Shown: piece by piece, positions 44,587 through 53,015 of the stretch
Layout: every line of letters begins with the position of its first letter
Position numbering within the stretch: position 1 is the stretch's first letter
Assembly (NCBI GenBank): GCA_002309575.1
Contig: DBXP01000024.1
Coordinates: 27,042 to 80,901 of the forward strand
DNA from: a bacterium UBP6_UBA1209
GTDB lineage: Bacteria; UBP6; UBA1177
Direction of reading: 5' to 3'
DNA length: 53,860 nt
Made by a program: the position numbers and the translations under genes
Notes under the pieces: generated by a model
What the model was told of the DNA's origin: nothing
Seen by the model: only the letters and a program-made list of their open reading frames with translations
Database searches by the model: none

Positions 44587-47070
44587 TTGCTGAATTTGTT
44601 CATATTCATATTTGCTTTAGCTTCATTTGCTTTACTGTATTTCCTTAAAAGTATGAAGCGTAAGGCATTCGAGAAAGAACTGCCGGAGATTCTAAATAGA
44701 ATCGATGCATTTAATATGAAAATAAATGAAGTTTCGCAGGAGTACATTCCTCTTTCAACAGTGCATGAAATTCAGAGTGAATGGCAGGTTTTTTTTAGGA
44801 AATTAAAAAATACAAGAATTCCAAGAAATCATCCTTGTAGAAACCAAGTTGGCTATTTCATTAAGTTTTTTTCTAACTTTGAAGAGAATGTACAAAGTCT
44901 CAACAGAGAATTTATTATAAAAGAGGAAGAGAAACACAAGACTTTTTTTTCAAACCTTGAAAAACCGCTTGGTCCTCAGCAGAAAGATGTTGTTCTTTCA
45001 GACAATGATTCCACACTTGTGCTTGCCGGAGCCGGTAGCGGAAAAACTCTTGTAATCGCGACTAAGGTCAGATATTTATGTCAGGAAAAGGGAGTCTCGC
45101 CGGATGAAATCCTTTTGATCTCCTTTACTAAAAAAGCTGCCGGTGAGATGACCGACAGAGTAAATAAATATCAAATTCCTATCGAGGCGACCACTTTCCA
45201 CAAGCTAGGGCTCGATATAATTTCATATGCGAACGGTCGAAAGCCGAATATTGAAACAGAAGGCGGATTGTCCGATTTTATCTGCGATTTCTTTGATAAA
45301 AACCTGGTGAACAACCGCTCACTGACAAAAAGCATGATCGATTTTTTTGCGTATTATATTGATATTCCTGAGAATTTTAAAAGAGAGTCTGTTGATAAAA
45401 TTTATAATGAAGAAAAGAAGGATACCCTAAACTCTTTGGATAATGCGAACAAAAAAAATGAGTATATAGACTCTATCTATCTGCAACGCATGGCCAGCTG
45501 CAATACTCTGACAGGCGACAGGGTGCGCAGCCTTGAAGAGGTCAAGATAGCGAATTTCCTCTTTTTGAACGGTGTGCGTTACGAATATGAGAGACCCTAT
45601 CCTTTTGATTCGGGCAGTGAAACCAGGCGTCAGTACTGCCCTGATTTTTATTTGACAGACTACGACATCTATCTCGAGCATTTCGGAGTGAACAGAGATT
45701 TCAGACTTCCTCAATATTCGAAAAAAGAGGAGAAGGAGTATCTCGAGGGAATGGAGTGGAAAAGAAATTTTCATAAATTACACAAAACAAAGCTGATAGA
45801 GACCTATTCATTTTTTATAAAAGATGGGACGCTCGAGGAAAAACTGACAAAGCTTTTGAAAGAAAACGGCGTTTTAATGAAAGAGCCTGATTTCAATGAA
45901 CTTTTTCATAAAATTTATGAAGACAGAACAGAACGGTATTTTCAAAATTTTGTTAAATTGTGCAGCACTTTCATCTCGCTTTTCAAATCGGCGAACAACG
46001 GACCGGACGATTTTCGCCAAATGAGGAGCTGGGCTGCCAGAAGCGGGACAATTTTCATGGAAAAACGGTCTCTGCTGTTTTTGGATATTATTGAGGCCAT
46101 ATACAATGAATATCAGAAGAATCTTAAAGCGAAAAATATGATAGATTTTTCGGATATGATAAATCTGGCTGCCGAAATAGTGCAGACAGGCGCTTTGGAG
46201 AAAAAAATCGTCGAAAACCAATCCGGTGGCGGGCAAACAGGCGGCGGCATTGCTCAAATAAAGCGAAATGGTTTCAAATATGTAATAATTGACGAGTATC
46301 AGGATATTTCAAACGCCAGGTATCATCTGATAAAAGCAATTGTAGATAAGACGGATGCCAAACTTCTCTGCGTCGGCGACGACTGGCAGTCGATTTACCG
46401 CTTTGCCGGGAGCGACATCGCGCTTTTTACAGATTTCAAGAACTACTTTGCAAACAGTTGTGTCATGAAAATCGAAACAACATTCAGGAACTCACAGGAG
46501 CTGGTCGATCTGGCTCGCGATTTTATAATGAAAAATCCGAAGCAGCTGGATAAGTACCCTAAATCAAACAAATCTTTAAAAGAGCCCTTGCAGTTCCGTT
46601 ACTATAAAAATGATAAGGATTTTATTCAGGTGCTCTCAGCCGTAATTGACGAAATAATTTTAGAATTCGAAAAAAACGAGAAAAAAGGAAGTATCGCCCT
46701 GCTTGGAAGGACAAAATTCGATATTAATAAAGTATGCCTCAGTTCTGATTTTGATGTGTCACATGATGGTAATAAAATTAGATACTTACCATCACCTGAG
46801 ACAAAAATTGAGTTTTTGACGGTACATAAGTCCAAAGGCTTGGAAGCGGATTATGTTATAATTCTGAATTTCAAAAATCATAAGCAGGGATTTCCGTGTC
46901 AGATCGAGGATGACGATGTTTTAAAGTATGTCCTAACTCAGCCAGAGCCATATCCATTTGCCGAGGAGAGAAGGTTGTTTTATGTCGCGATAACTCGCAC
47001 TAGAAATAAAACGTATGTATTGGTGGATAAAAAGCATCCATCAATTTTTCTGAATGATTTTACGGTATAG
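44587..47070 (+). CDS. UvrD/HelD-type superfamily 1 helicase with N-terminal membrane segment
   Basis: 827 residues from a TTG with GGAG 9 bases upstream; the ATG at 44653 would remove the membrane part. Residues 1-20 are a hydrophobic helix followed by KSMKRK. Helicase motifs: Walker A AGAGSGKT, FTKKAAGEM, DEYQD (about 46292), GDDWQSIYRFAGSD, TFRNS, TVHKSKGLEADY and FYVAITR. Between motifs Ia and II lies a helicase IV-like insert with a nuclease-like pattern (CPDFYL..YDIYLEHFG....KTKLIETYS). A Gly-rich SGGGQTGGG loop precedes motif II. AT-rich and single, unlike its neighbours. DNA repair or defence role possible. Confidence 0.82.
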   Translation: MLNLFIFIFALASFALLYFLKSMKRKAFEKELPEILNRIDAFNMKINEVSQEYIPLSTVHEIQSEWQVFFRKLKNTRIPRNHPCRNQVGYFIKFFSNFEENVQSLNREFIIKEEEKHKTFFSNLEKPLGPQQKDVVLSDNDSTLVLAGAGSGKTLVIATKVRYLCQEKGVSPDEILLISFTKKAAGEMTDRVNKYQIPIEATTFHKLGLDIISYANGRKPNIETEGGLSDFICDFFDKNLVNNRSLTKSMIDFFAYYIDIPENFKRESVDKIYNEEKKDTLNSLDNANKKNEYIDSIYLQRMASCNTLTGDRVRSLEEVKIANFLFLNGVRYEYERPYPFDSGSETRRQYCPDFYLTDYDIYLEHFGVNRDFRLPQYSKKEEKEYLEGMEWKRNFHKLHKTKLIETYSFFIKDGTLEEKLTKLLKENGVLMKEPDFNELFHKIYEDRTERYFQNFVKLCSTFISLFKSANNGPDDFRQMRSWAARSGTIFMEKRSLLFLDIIEAIYNEYQKNLKAKNMIDFSDMINLAAEIVQTGALEKKIVENQSGGGQTGGGIAQIKRNGFKYVIIDEYQDISNARYHLIKAIVDKTDAKLLCVGDDWQSIYRFAGSDIALFTDFKNYFANSCVMKIETTFRNSQELVDLARDFIMKNPKQLDKYPKSNKSLKEPLQFRYYKNDKDFIQVLSAVIDEIILEFEKNEKKGSIALLGRTKFDINKVCLSSDFDVSHDGNKIRYLPSPETKIEFLTVHKSKGLEADYVIILNFKNHKQGFPCQIEDDDVLKYVLTQPEPYPFAEERRLFYVAITRTRNKTYVLVDKKHPSIFLNDFTV

Positions 47071-47079
47071 TTTTCTACC

Positions 47080-47107
47080 TTGACTAAGTTCAGTTATAAA
47101 TGATAAT
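47080..47107 (+). promoter_or_regulatory. Promoter for mreD-mrdA
   Basis: TTGACT (47080-47085), a 16-base spacer and GATAAT (47102-47107), about 30 bases before the mreD start. Confidence 0.55.
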
Positions 47108-47136
47108 TCAAGCTTGTTTTTTTGAGGGTCAGGGCT

Positions 47137-47631
47137 TTGAGATCGCTTTCGTTTAAATTTATTTTCGAGTCGCTTTTACTCTTTTCGCTCTTTTCGTTCG
47201 TTATTTACGCTATGGATATTTCCCCCTTTTATTTTCCGCACTTCGCTCTGATTCTGACTCTGCTTTATCCGGAAAAGAACAAGAAAAAAAGATACATTTA
47301 CATTGCACTTGCGACACTTGTCTATTCACAGATGGCGGCTCCGATCCCGTTTCTTTTTCTAGTGGTTTCGGCTCTGCAGATATACATCCTGACCGCATCT
47401 TTTTTTTCCGCGACAGCCTTTGACTACCCGCTGACGGCCCTATTCAACACCATCGGTGCGCTCGTTATTCTGAATCTCAATAAATTTATCTATATCTACA
47501 TGTTTACGAGTGAAATCAGGCCGTTTTACATGGCGTTCCAGTTCGGCTGTTCGGTTTTGATCCTGATTTTGATTTTTATTCTCTTCAAGAGTAATTTCAA
47601 CCGTCATTTCGCAAAGGATACCTGGCTATGA
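47137..47631 (+). CDS. mreD: MreD-like rod-shape membrane protein
   Basis: 164 residues from the TTG at 47137, with GAGGGT 7 bases upstream; a TTG at 47122 in the same frame is possible. Five or so membrane helices with few charged residues, similar in size and pattern to MreD. The strongest support is position: it overlaps the PBP2 gene by four bases (ATGA), as mreD-mrdA often do. Sequence alone is weak. mreB and mreC are not in the window. Confidence 0.65.
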   Translation: MRSLSFKFIFESLLLFSLFSFVIYAMDISPFYFPHFALILTLLYPEKNKKKRYIYIALATLVYSQMAAPIPFLFLVVSALQIYILTASFFSATAFDYPLTALFNTIGALVILNLNKFIYIYMFTSEIRPFYMAFQFGCSVLILILIFILFKSNFNRHFAKDTWL

Positions 47632-49508
47632 GAATCCTGAATCAGACAGAAGAGGTCAAAAACATTTACAACAAAACGAGACCTCTGGTTTATGTTATTC
47701 TCATATCTTTCTCTTTGATTTTATTGAGGATCTTTGTTCTTCAAATAATACGCGGCGACGAATATTACAAGCGCTCGCGCAACAACTTTATCCTTAGCGA
47801 GAAGATCTATCCGGCACGCGGAGACATCCTGACGTCTGACGACAAGATCCTGGCGACAACGGAGCCTTCATTCAAAATTTCCGTTGTGCCTGTCTTCTTT
47901 TCAAAATATGAACAGATTACCGAACAGGTCGACCGCCTCAGTTCGATCCTGGACCTTTCGATCAACGAAAGAAAACGTCTCGTTTCTAAAATGAAAAACT
48001 GTGTCGGAACATGCAGACACCTTCCGATCGTCGTGAAGGGCGAGATCCCGAAGAAGAAAATTTTAAGTTATTCAAGCTACTTGACATCATTCCCCGGCAC
48101 GCTGATATCATCTTCTTACAAGCGGGTCTATCCATTCGGTGAGAGTGCGGCGCACATTACGGGATATGTCTCCAAGATAAACCAGAACGAGCTGAAAAAA
48201 TATACGGAATACGATTCCGAGGATTTTACAGGCAAAACAGGGATCGAAAAATGGTACGAATCGACTCTGCACGGCTCGTACGGTGAAGCTTTTCAGGTCA
48301 TCGACTACATGGGCAGGAAAGTCGAGCTCCCCGAGCAGATCGACGGTGCTGTTCCGCCGACAAAACCGGCTGTCAAGGGCAACACGGTCAGGACGACGGT
48401 GCTCTCGTACCTTCAGGAGACAGCTGCCGCGACACTTGGCGAAATGGCTGGCGCTATTGTCGTGATGGAGGTCAAGACCGGACGTGTCCTGGCGCTCTAT
48501 TCCGGACCTTCGTTCGACGTGAATCTCTTTGCGAGAGAGAGGATCCCCGACATGGTCTGGCGCGAATACAGCCAGAGCATCCTCCATCCGCTTGTCAACA
48601 AAACGATCCGCCAGACCTATTTCCCGGGTTCGACCTTCAAGATCATTCCTGCGCTTGCCGGGCTTTATTACGGCATCGTTTCGCCGAAATCGACTTTCAA
48701 CTGCTACGGCTGTCTTTCGTTCGGTTACGAGACAAAATGCTGCTGGAATCATGGCGGCCACGGCAATGTCAACCTCTACCAGTCGCTGAAATACAGCTGC
48801 GATATCTATTATTATTTCCTTTCCCAGGAGCTCGGGATCGACCGCCTTACTCACTTCGCGTCACTCTTCGGAGTAGGTTCCGCGACCGGAATAGACCTGC
48901 CTAACGAGGAGAGCGGGATCCTGCCGACACGTGAATGGTTCAGGATGAATTATCCGGGAATGCGGCTGAACAACGGAATGATAATGAATCTCTCGATAGG
49001 GCAGGGAGATGTGAGGATGACGCCGCTTCAGATCGCCGTCGCCTACGCAGCGCTTGCAAACGGCGGAGTGGTAATGAAACCGAGGATCATCGATGAGATC
49101 ATCCACGAAGACGGTTCGGTAGAACACATGGACGATGAGGTCGTCAGGATCCTCGACATCAAAAAATCGTATTTCGAATCAGTCACAAAATCTCTTTGGG
49201 CGGTTGCGAACGAAGACGGCGGAACAGCTTTTTACCATGCTGATCACACGATCCCTCCGGCAGCCGGCAAGACCGGATCGAGCCAGGTCATATCCAACGC
49301 GGCTCGCCGCAATATTGATACGGCTGAGGACGAACGTATCCTGATGACGCAGGACGATGCGCTTTTTGCGGCCTTCTTCCCGTACAAAAACCCGGAGATA
49401 GTTGCGGTCGCTGTCGTCGAGAACGGAGCGCACGGCGGAAGTACGGCTGCACCGATAGTTTATAAAATGCTGAGGGCTTACCACATGAAAACTGCAATTC
49501 TCAAGTAA
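47628..49508 (+). CDS. mrdA: Penicillin-binding protein 2
   Basis: 626 residues. One N-terminal membrane anchor (about 20-40), the dimerisation domain with PARGDI (residue 64 on), and a transpeptidase domain with SxxK (GSTFK), SxD (YSCD) and KTG (GKTGSS). The loop with CYGC and CCWNHGGHG is typical of PBP2. It cross-links peptidoglycan during cell elongation, with RodA and MreC/D. Full length. Confidence 0.94.
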   Translation: MRILNQTEEVKNIYNKTRPLVYVILISFSLILLRIFVLQIIRGDEYYKRSRNNFILSEKIYPARGDILTSDDKILATTEPSFKISVVPVFFSKYEQITEQVDRLSSILDLSINERKRLVSKMKNCVGTCRHLPIVVKGEIPKKKILSYSSYLTSFPGTLISSSYKRVYPFGESAAHITGYVSKINQNELKKYTEYDSEDFTGKTGIEKWYESTLHGSYGEAFQVIDYMGRKVELPEQIDGAVPPTKPAVKGNTVRTTVLSYLQETAAATLGEMAGAIVVMEVKTGRVLALYSGPSFDVNLFARERIPDMVWREYSQSILHPLVNKTIRQTYFPGSTFKIIPALAGLYYGIVSPKSTFNCYGCLSFGYETKCCWNHGGHGNVNLYQSLKYSCDIYYYFLSQELGIDRLTHFASLFGVGSATGIDLPNEESGILPTREWFRMNYPGMRLNNGMIMNLSIGQGDVRMTPLQIAVAYAALANGGVVMKPRIIDEIIHEDGSVEHMDDEVVRILDIKKSYFESVTKSLWAVANEDGGTAFYHADHTIPPAAGKTGSSQVISNAARRNIDTAEDERILMTQDDALFAAFFPYKNPEIVAVAVVENGAHGGSTAAPIVYKMLRAYHMKTAILK

Positions 49509-49515
49509 GTTTAAT

Positions 49516-49543
49516 TTCACAAATAAAACCAAAATACTATATT
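49516..49543 (+). promoter_or_regulatory. Promoter for kbl-rsmE-thiE-like
   Basis: TTCACA (49516-49521), a 16-base spacer and TATATT (49538-49543), 52 bases before the kbl ATG. Moderate match. Confidence 0.45.
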
Positions 49544-49595
49544 ACTCGTCGAAATGAGTTCTCTTTCACATTATTAATTTTTTGAGGAGTTAGCT

Positions 49596-50813
49596 ATGAC
49601 AAAACTTGAAAACGCACTTAATGCTTATGTCGATGATGTTAAAGCCAAAGGTACCGCGAAGGGCGCCGAGATGGTGATCACGGAGATCATTCCGCCGAAG
49701 GACGGCAACGGTCCGCGCTATGTCGTAGAGGGCTACAAACAGCAGTTCATCAAGATGAATTCAAACAGTTACCTAGGCTGGTCGATGAACAAGGATGTAA
49801 TAGCAGCCGAGGAGCTCGGCACGAAGCAGTTCGGCGTAGGTCCCGGTGCAGTCCGTTTTATTTCGGGAACCCACAAGGCTCACATCGACCTTGAAAAAAG
49901 GCTTGCGAAGTTCCACGGAAGAGAGTCTGCGATGCTCTTTTCGAGCGCTTATGTCACCTCGATGGGCGTAATTACTCCGCTCATCACATCAGAAACGGTC
50001 ATCATCAGCGACGAGCTCAACCACAACTGCATCATCAATGCGATGAAGCTCGCCCGTCCGGCTCTCAAGCTTATCTACAAGCACAACAGCATGGACGACC
50101 TCGATGCGAAACTTAAAGAGGCTGTCGGCAAAGGCAAAAGATGCGTAGTTGTTACAGACGGCGTCTTCTCGATGAGAGGCGACTTCTGCCCGTTCGACAA
50201 ATTTACGGCTGTCTGCAAAAAGTATGACAAGGATTTTGAAGAGGGTGTCACCACGGTAGCGGACGATTCTCACGGTGTCGGCGCTTACGGCAAGACCGGA
50301 CGCGGAACTGAAGAGGTCACCGGAGCGAAGGTCGATATCCTTATCGGCACGCTCGGAAAATCATACGGCGTAAACGGCGGTTATGTCGTAGCTTCAAAGG
50401 CTGTCACCGAATATTTGAGACAGACCGCTCCGATGTACATCTATTCAAACCCGATCACAGTCGGCGAGGCTATGGCTGTCCTCAAGGTTCTCGACCTGCT
50501 TGAAAGCGAAGCAGGCATTGCCCGTCTTGCTCATCTCAGCGAGGTCACGGCACGTTTCGAGAAGGGGCTCGTTGACAACGGTTTCGAGACGATCCAGGGA
50601 CCGCACCCGGTAACTCCGCTCATGGTCAGAGACACCCAGAAGACAACGGAAATCGTAAAATGGCTCACAGACCACGGCATTCTGGCAACAGCAATGAACT
50701 ATCCGGTAGTTCCTAAGGGCGATGAGGAGATCCGTTTCCAGATCAACGCAGACCACACTGCTGCCGATATCGACTACGTAATTGACGTTCTGAAGGCATA
50801 CAAAAACAGATAA
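49596..50813 (+). CDS. kbl: Alpha-oxoamine synthase, probably glycine C-acetyltransferase (2-amino-3-ketobutyrate CoA ligase)
   Basis: 405 residues, GAGGAG upstream. PLP enzyme with RFISGTHKAHIDLE, SDELNHNCIINAMKL, TDGVFSMRGD, DDSHGVGAYG and the Schiff-base Lys in GTLGKSYG. The C-terminal YPVVPKGDEEIRFQINADHT matches Kbl closely. Kbl converts 2-amino-3-ketobutyrate and CoA to glycine and acetyl-CoA. There is no threonine dehydrogenase gene nearby. Serine palmitoyltransferase or BioF are related alternatives. An N-terminal extension of about 25 residues is unlike Escherichia coli Kbl. Confidence 0.82.
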   Translation: MTKLENALNAYVDDVKAKGTAKGAEMVITEIIPPKDGNGPRYVVEGYKQQFIKMNSNSYLGWSMNKDVIAAEELGTKQFGVGPGAVRFISGTHKAHIDLEKRLAKFHGRESAMLFSSAYVTSMGVITPLITSETVIISDELNHNCIINAMKLARPALKLIYKHNSMDDLDAKLKEAVGKGKRCVVVTDGVFSMRGDFCPFDKFTAVCKKYDKDFEEGVTTVADDSHGVGAYGKTGRGTEEVTGAKVDILIGTLGKSYGVNGGYVVASKAVTEYLRQTAPMYIYSNPITVGEAMAVLKVLDLLESEAGIARLAHLSEVTARFEKGLVDNGFETIQGPHPVTPLMVRDTQKTTEIVKWLTDHGILATAMNYPVVPKGDEEIRFQINADHTAADIDYVIDVLKAYKNR

Positions 50814-51524
50814 GTGAATCTGCTTATTGTCAAAAAATCCGAACTTGTTTCGGAATCTACCGTATTGATCTCCGGCAGAAGGGTCGCTCACCTGAACGAG
50901 ATCCTCGATTCTTCTGCCGGAAGCGAGCTCAAAGTCGGTCTTCTCGGCGGAAAGCGGGGCAGGGGGATCATAAAAAAAATTGATTCCGAATCGGCTGAAA
51001 TAGAACTGGATCTGACAGACGATCCTCCGGAAAAGCTTCCGCTTACTGTGATAATCGGTCTGTGCAGACCAAAGGTCCTTTCGAGACTTATCTCGGATCT
51101 TACGTCGTACGGTGTTCAACATGTTGAGATCGTTAAGACATTTTTCGGAGACAAGGGGTATTGGACAAACGAGCTTTTTACTCCGGAAGGGCTTTTCGAA
51201 GCCGTTGTCAAGGGGTTGGAGCAGAGCATGGATACGATTGAGCCCTCGGTAACGCTTGTCAAAAGGTTCGGGCCTTATTCTGAAGACGTTTTGCCGAATT
51301 ATTCAATAAATTCAAAATGTTATATCGCCAATCCCGGAGCTGTCGAAAAGCTTGGGGATATCGCTGTCTCGACTCCCGGCTGTATCGCCGTCGGTCCGGA
51401 ACGAGGCTTCACCAAGTATGAAGTGAACCAGTTCGTCAAGGCCGGGTTTAAGCCGGTCTCGCTAGGCGAAAGGATCATCAGGACCGAGGCTGCAGTTCAC
51501 GTGTGCGTTTCAAAATTCCTGTAA
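50814..51524 (+). CDS. rsmE: 16S rRNA (uracil1498-N3)-methyltransferase
   Basis: 236 residues from a GTG that follows the kbl TAA with no gap. N-terminal PUA-like domain (about 15-70) and SPOUT domain with the RsmE end motif AVGPERGFTKYEVNQF, then LGERIIRTEAAV. It methylates U1498 of 16S rRNA. No own ribosome binding site is evident, so translation is coupled to kbl. Confidence 0.93.
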   Translation: MNLLIVKKSELVSESTVLISGRRVAHLNEILDSSAGSELKVGLLGGKRGRGIIKKIDSESAEIELDLTDDPPEKLPLTVIIGLCRPKVLSRLISDLTSYGVQHVEIVKTFFGDKGYWTNELFTPEGLFEAVVKGLEQSMDTIEPSVTLVKRFGPYSEDVLPNYSINSKCYIANPGAVEKLGDIAVSTPGCIAVGPERGFTKYEVNQFVKAGFKPVSLGERIIRTEAAVHVCVSKFL

Positions 51525-51539
51525 AAAAAAGAGGTAGGT

Positions 51540-52139
51540 ATGCTCTGGATGATAACAGATTTTTCTGCCTATAAATCAAAGCTTGCGGCCTATTCGTCGA
51601 TCAGTTCGATGCTTGAGGCGGGTGCCGATATGGTGACACTGCGGAACAAGGATATCTTTCCGAAGGAGAAGGTCCACTCTATAGCCAGGGCATTGTACGC
51701 TATCTTTCACGACAAGGGTGTTTTTATCCATGATCCGGATGAGGGCGAAGAGCGCGAATTTGATTTTCTGCACTATCCGTCTTCCCGTCTAAGCGATGCG
51801 ATCTCGGCAAAAAAACTTTATAAAAACAAGAAGATAGCAGTGTCTCTGCACGATATAGAGGAGTGCCTTTTCGCACTTAGGGCAAAGGTCGACTATGCCT
51901 TCCTTTCACCGGTCTATAAACCGATCTCAAAACCGGATGACACCCGTTCATGCGTAAAACCCGTCAAGCTCGACAGTATCGTTCTGCTCGGCGGTATCGA
52001 CCGTGAAAAAGGTGAGGAGCTCATAAAAAACGGCTACAAAAATATAGCCGGAATTTCACTTTTCTTAGGCGGATCAGCAAAAGATGATGTAAGATATCTA
52101 GCTGAATTAATTAAGGAAAATAGTTTTTATGAGAAATAG
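51540..52139 (+). CDS. ThiE/TenI-like TIM-barrel protein
   Basis: 199 residues, with GAGGTAGGT before the ATG. The order LWMITD, GADMVTLRNKD, FIHD, AVSLHDIEECLFALRAKVDYAFLSPVYKPISKPD and LLGGIDREKGEELIKNGYKNIAGISLF is that of thiamine phosphate synthase/TenI proteins. Some key ThiE residues are not obvious (LRNKD in place of the usual QLRxK pattern; HYPSSRL in place of HLGQ), so a TenI-like or other role is more likely than true thiamine synthesis. It overlaps the end of convergent comF by 13 bases. Confidence 0.7.
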   Translation: MLWMITDFSAYKSKLAAYSSISSMLEAGADMVTLRNKDIFPKEKVHSIARALYAIFHDKGVFIHDPDEGEEREFDFLHYPSSRLSDAISAKKLYKNKKIAVSLHDIEECLFALRAKVDYAFLSPVYKPISKPDDTRSCVKPVKLDSIVLLGGIDREKGEELIKNGYKNIAGISLFLGGSAKDDVRYLAELIKENSFYEK

Positions 52140-52795
52140 AGCGTTCTTCTTGCAAGCGTGACAGCGTTTACGCTTTTTGCTCCGTTTTTCTTCAAAAGCG
52201 AGGCGATTTCGTTGACTGTTGAAGCGGTCGTGCAGACATCATCGACAATGAGAAAGCTTTCGTTTTTGACTGCCCGGGTCAGCTTAAACGAATCTTTGAG
52301 GTTCGTGATCCGCTTTTCAAAGTCCAGATTAGCCTGGTGTTCAGTCTTCCTGCATTTTTTCAGGAGGCGCCAGTCAAAGTCGAGTTTATGGAAGGAGGCG
52401 ACTCTGTCGGCCATGATTTCAGACTGGTTGAAGCCTCTCAGAAGCTTGTCCGTGAAGTACATCGGCGGAAAGATGACGGTTCTGCCTTCAACCAGACCTC
52501 TTTCAGTGTTTTTTGCTATGAAATTGCCGAGGATTTCTGCCAGGTATTTGATTTTGTTATATTTCATCGTGCTTATGAGCATTGCGACTGCACCGGAATA
52601 TATGAAAATCGACTGGATTTTATCGAAGTAAATCCCTTTTTTGCGGCAGGAATTGCAGCCTGACGGATCGGGTTCAAAGACAAAATTTCCGCATTTCGGG
52701 CAGCATCTTGTGTTAAAAAGCGCGAATTTTGCGCATTCACTACACAAAAAGTGATTTTTTTCAGCAAAACCGCCGCAAATCAAACATGAATCCAT
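52127..52795 (-). CDS. comF: ComF-family phosphoribosyltransferase-like protein
   Basis: 222 residues from the ATG at 52795 (GGTGG upstream). N-terminal zinc-finger Cys pairs (CLICG, CSEC, CPKCG, CNSC), then a PRTase fold with the PRPP loop FLIVDDVCTTAST. ComF is needed for DNA uptake in competence systems. A minus-strand TATAAT (52825-52820) may serve as -10 element. comM, another competence gene, is also in the window. Confidence 0.88.
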   Translation of the reverse strand: MDSCLICGGFAEKNHFLCSECAKFALFNTRCCPKCGNFVFEPDPSGCNSCRKKGIYFDKIQSIFIYSGAVAMLISTMKYNKIKYLAEILGNFIAKNTERGLVEGRTVIFPPMYFTDKLLRGFNQSEIMADRVASFHKLDFDWRLLKKCRKTEHQANLDFEKRITNLKDSFKLTRAVKNESFLIVDDVCTTASTVNEIASLLKKNGAKSVNAVTLARRTLYFS

Positions 52796-52984
52796 TTTTA
52801 ACCACCAAAAATTCGTAATATTATACATATCAACATAAATTCTAAAAGTTTTTAAGCTGCATTCTGTTGATAAAATCGTATTGCCTTACTGCACAAAACA
52901 TAACAGAAAGTGTTATGAACTGTAGAGTATTTGAAAAAATCTGCAAAATTGCATGGAAATAAGATAATTTTTTGAATTTTTGTG

Positions 52985-52990
52985 TATAAT
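52985..52990 (+). promoter_or_regulatory. Candidate -10 element for the Schlafen/AlbA-2 gene
   Basis: A perfect TATAAT, 25 bases before the ATG at 53016. No good -35 hexamer at the right distance. Confidence 0.4.
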
Positions 52991-53015
52991 GCTGCGGATT
53001 TTGTGGGAGACGCAA

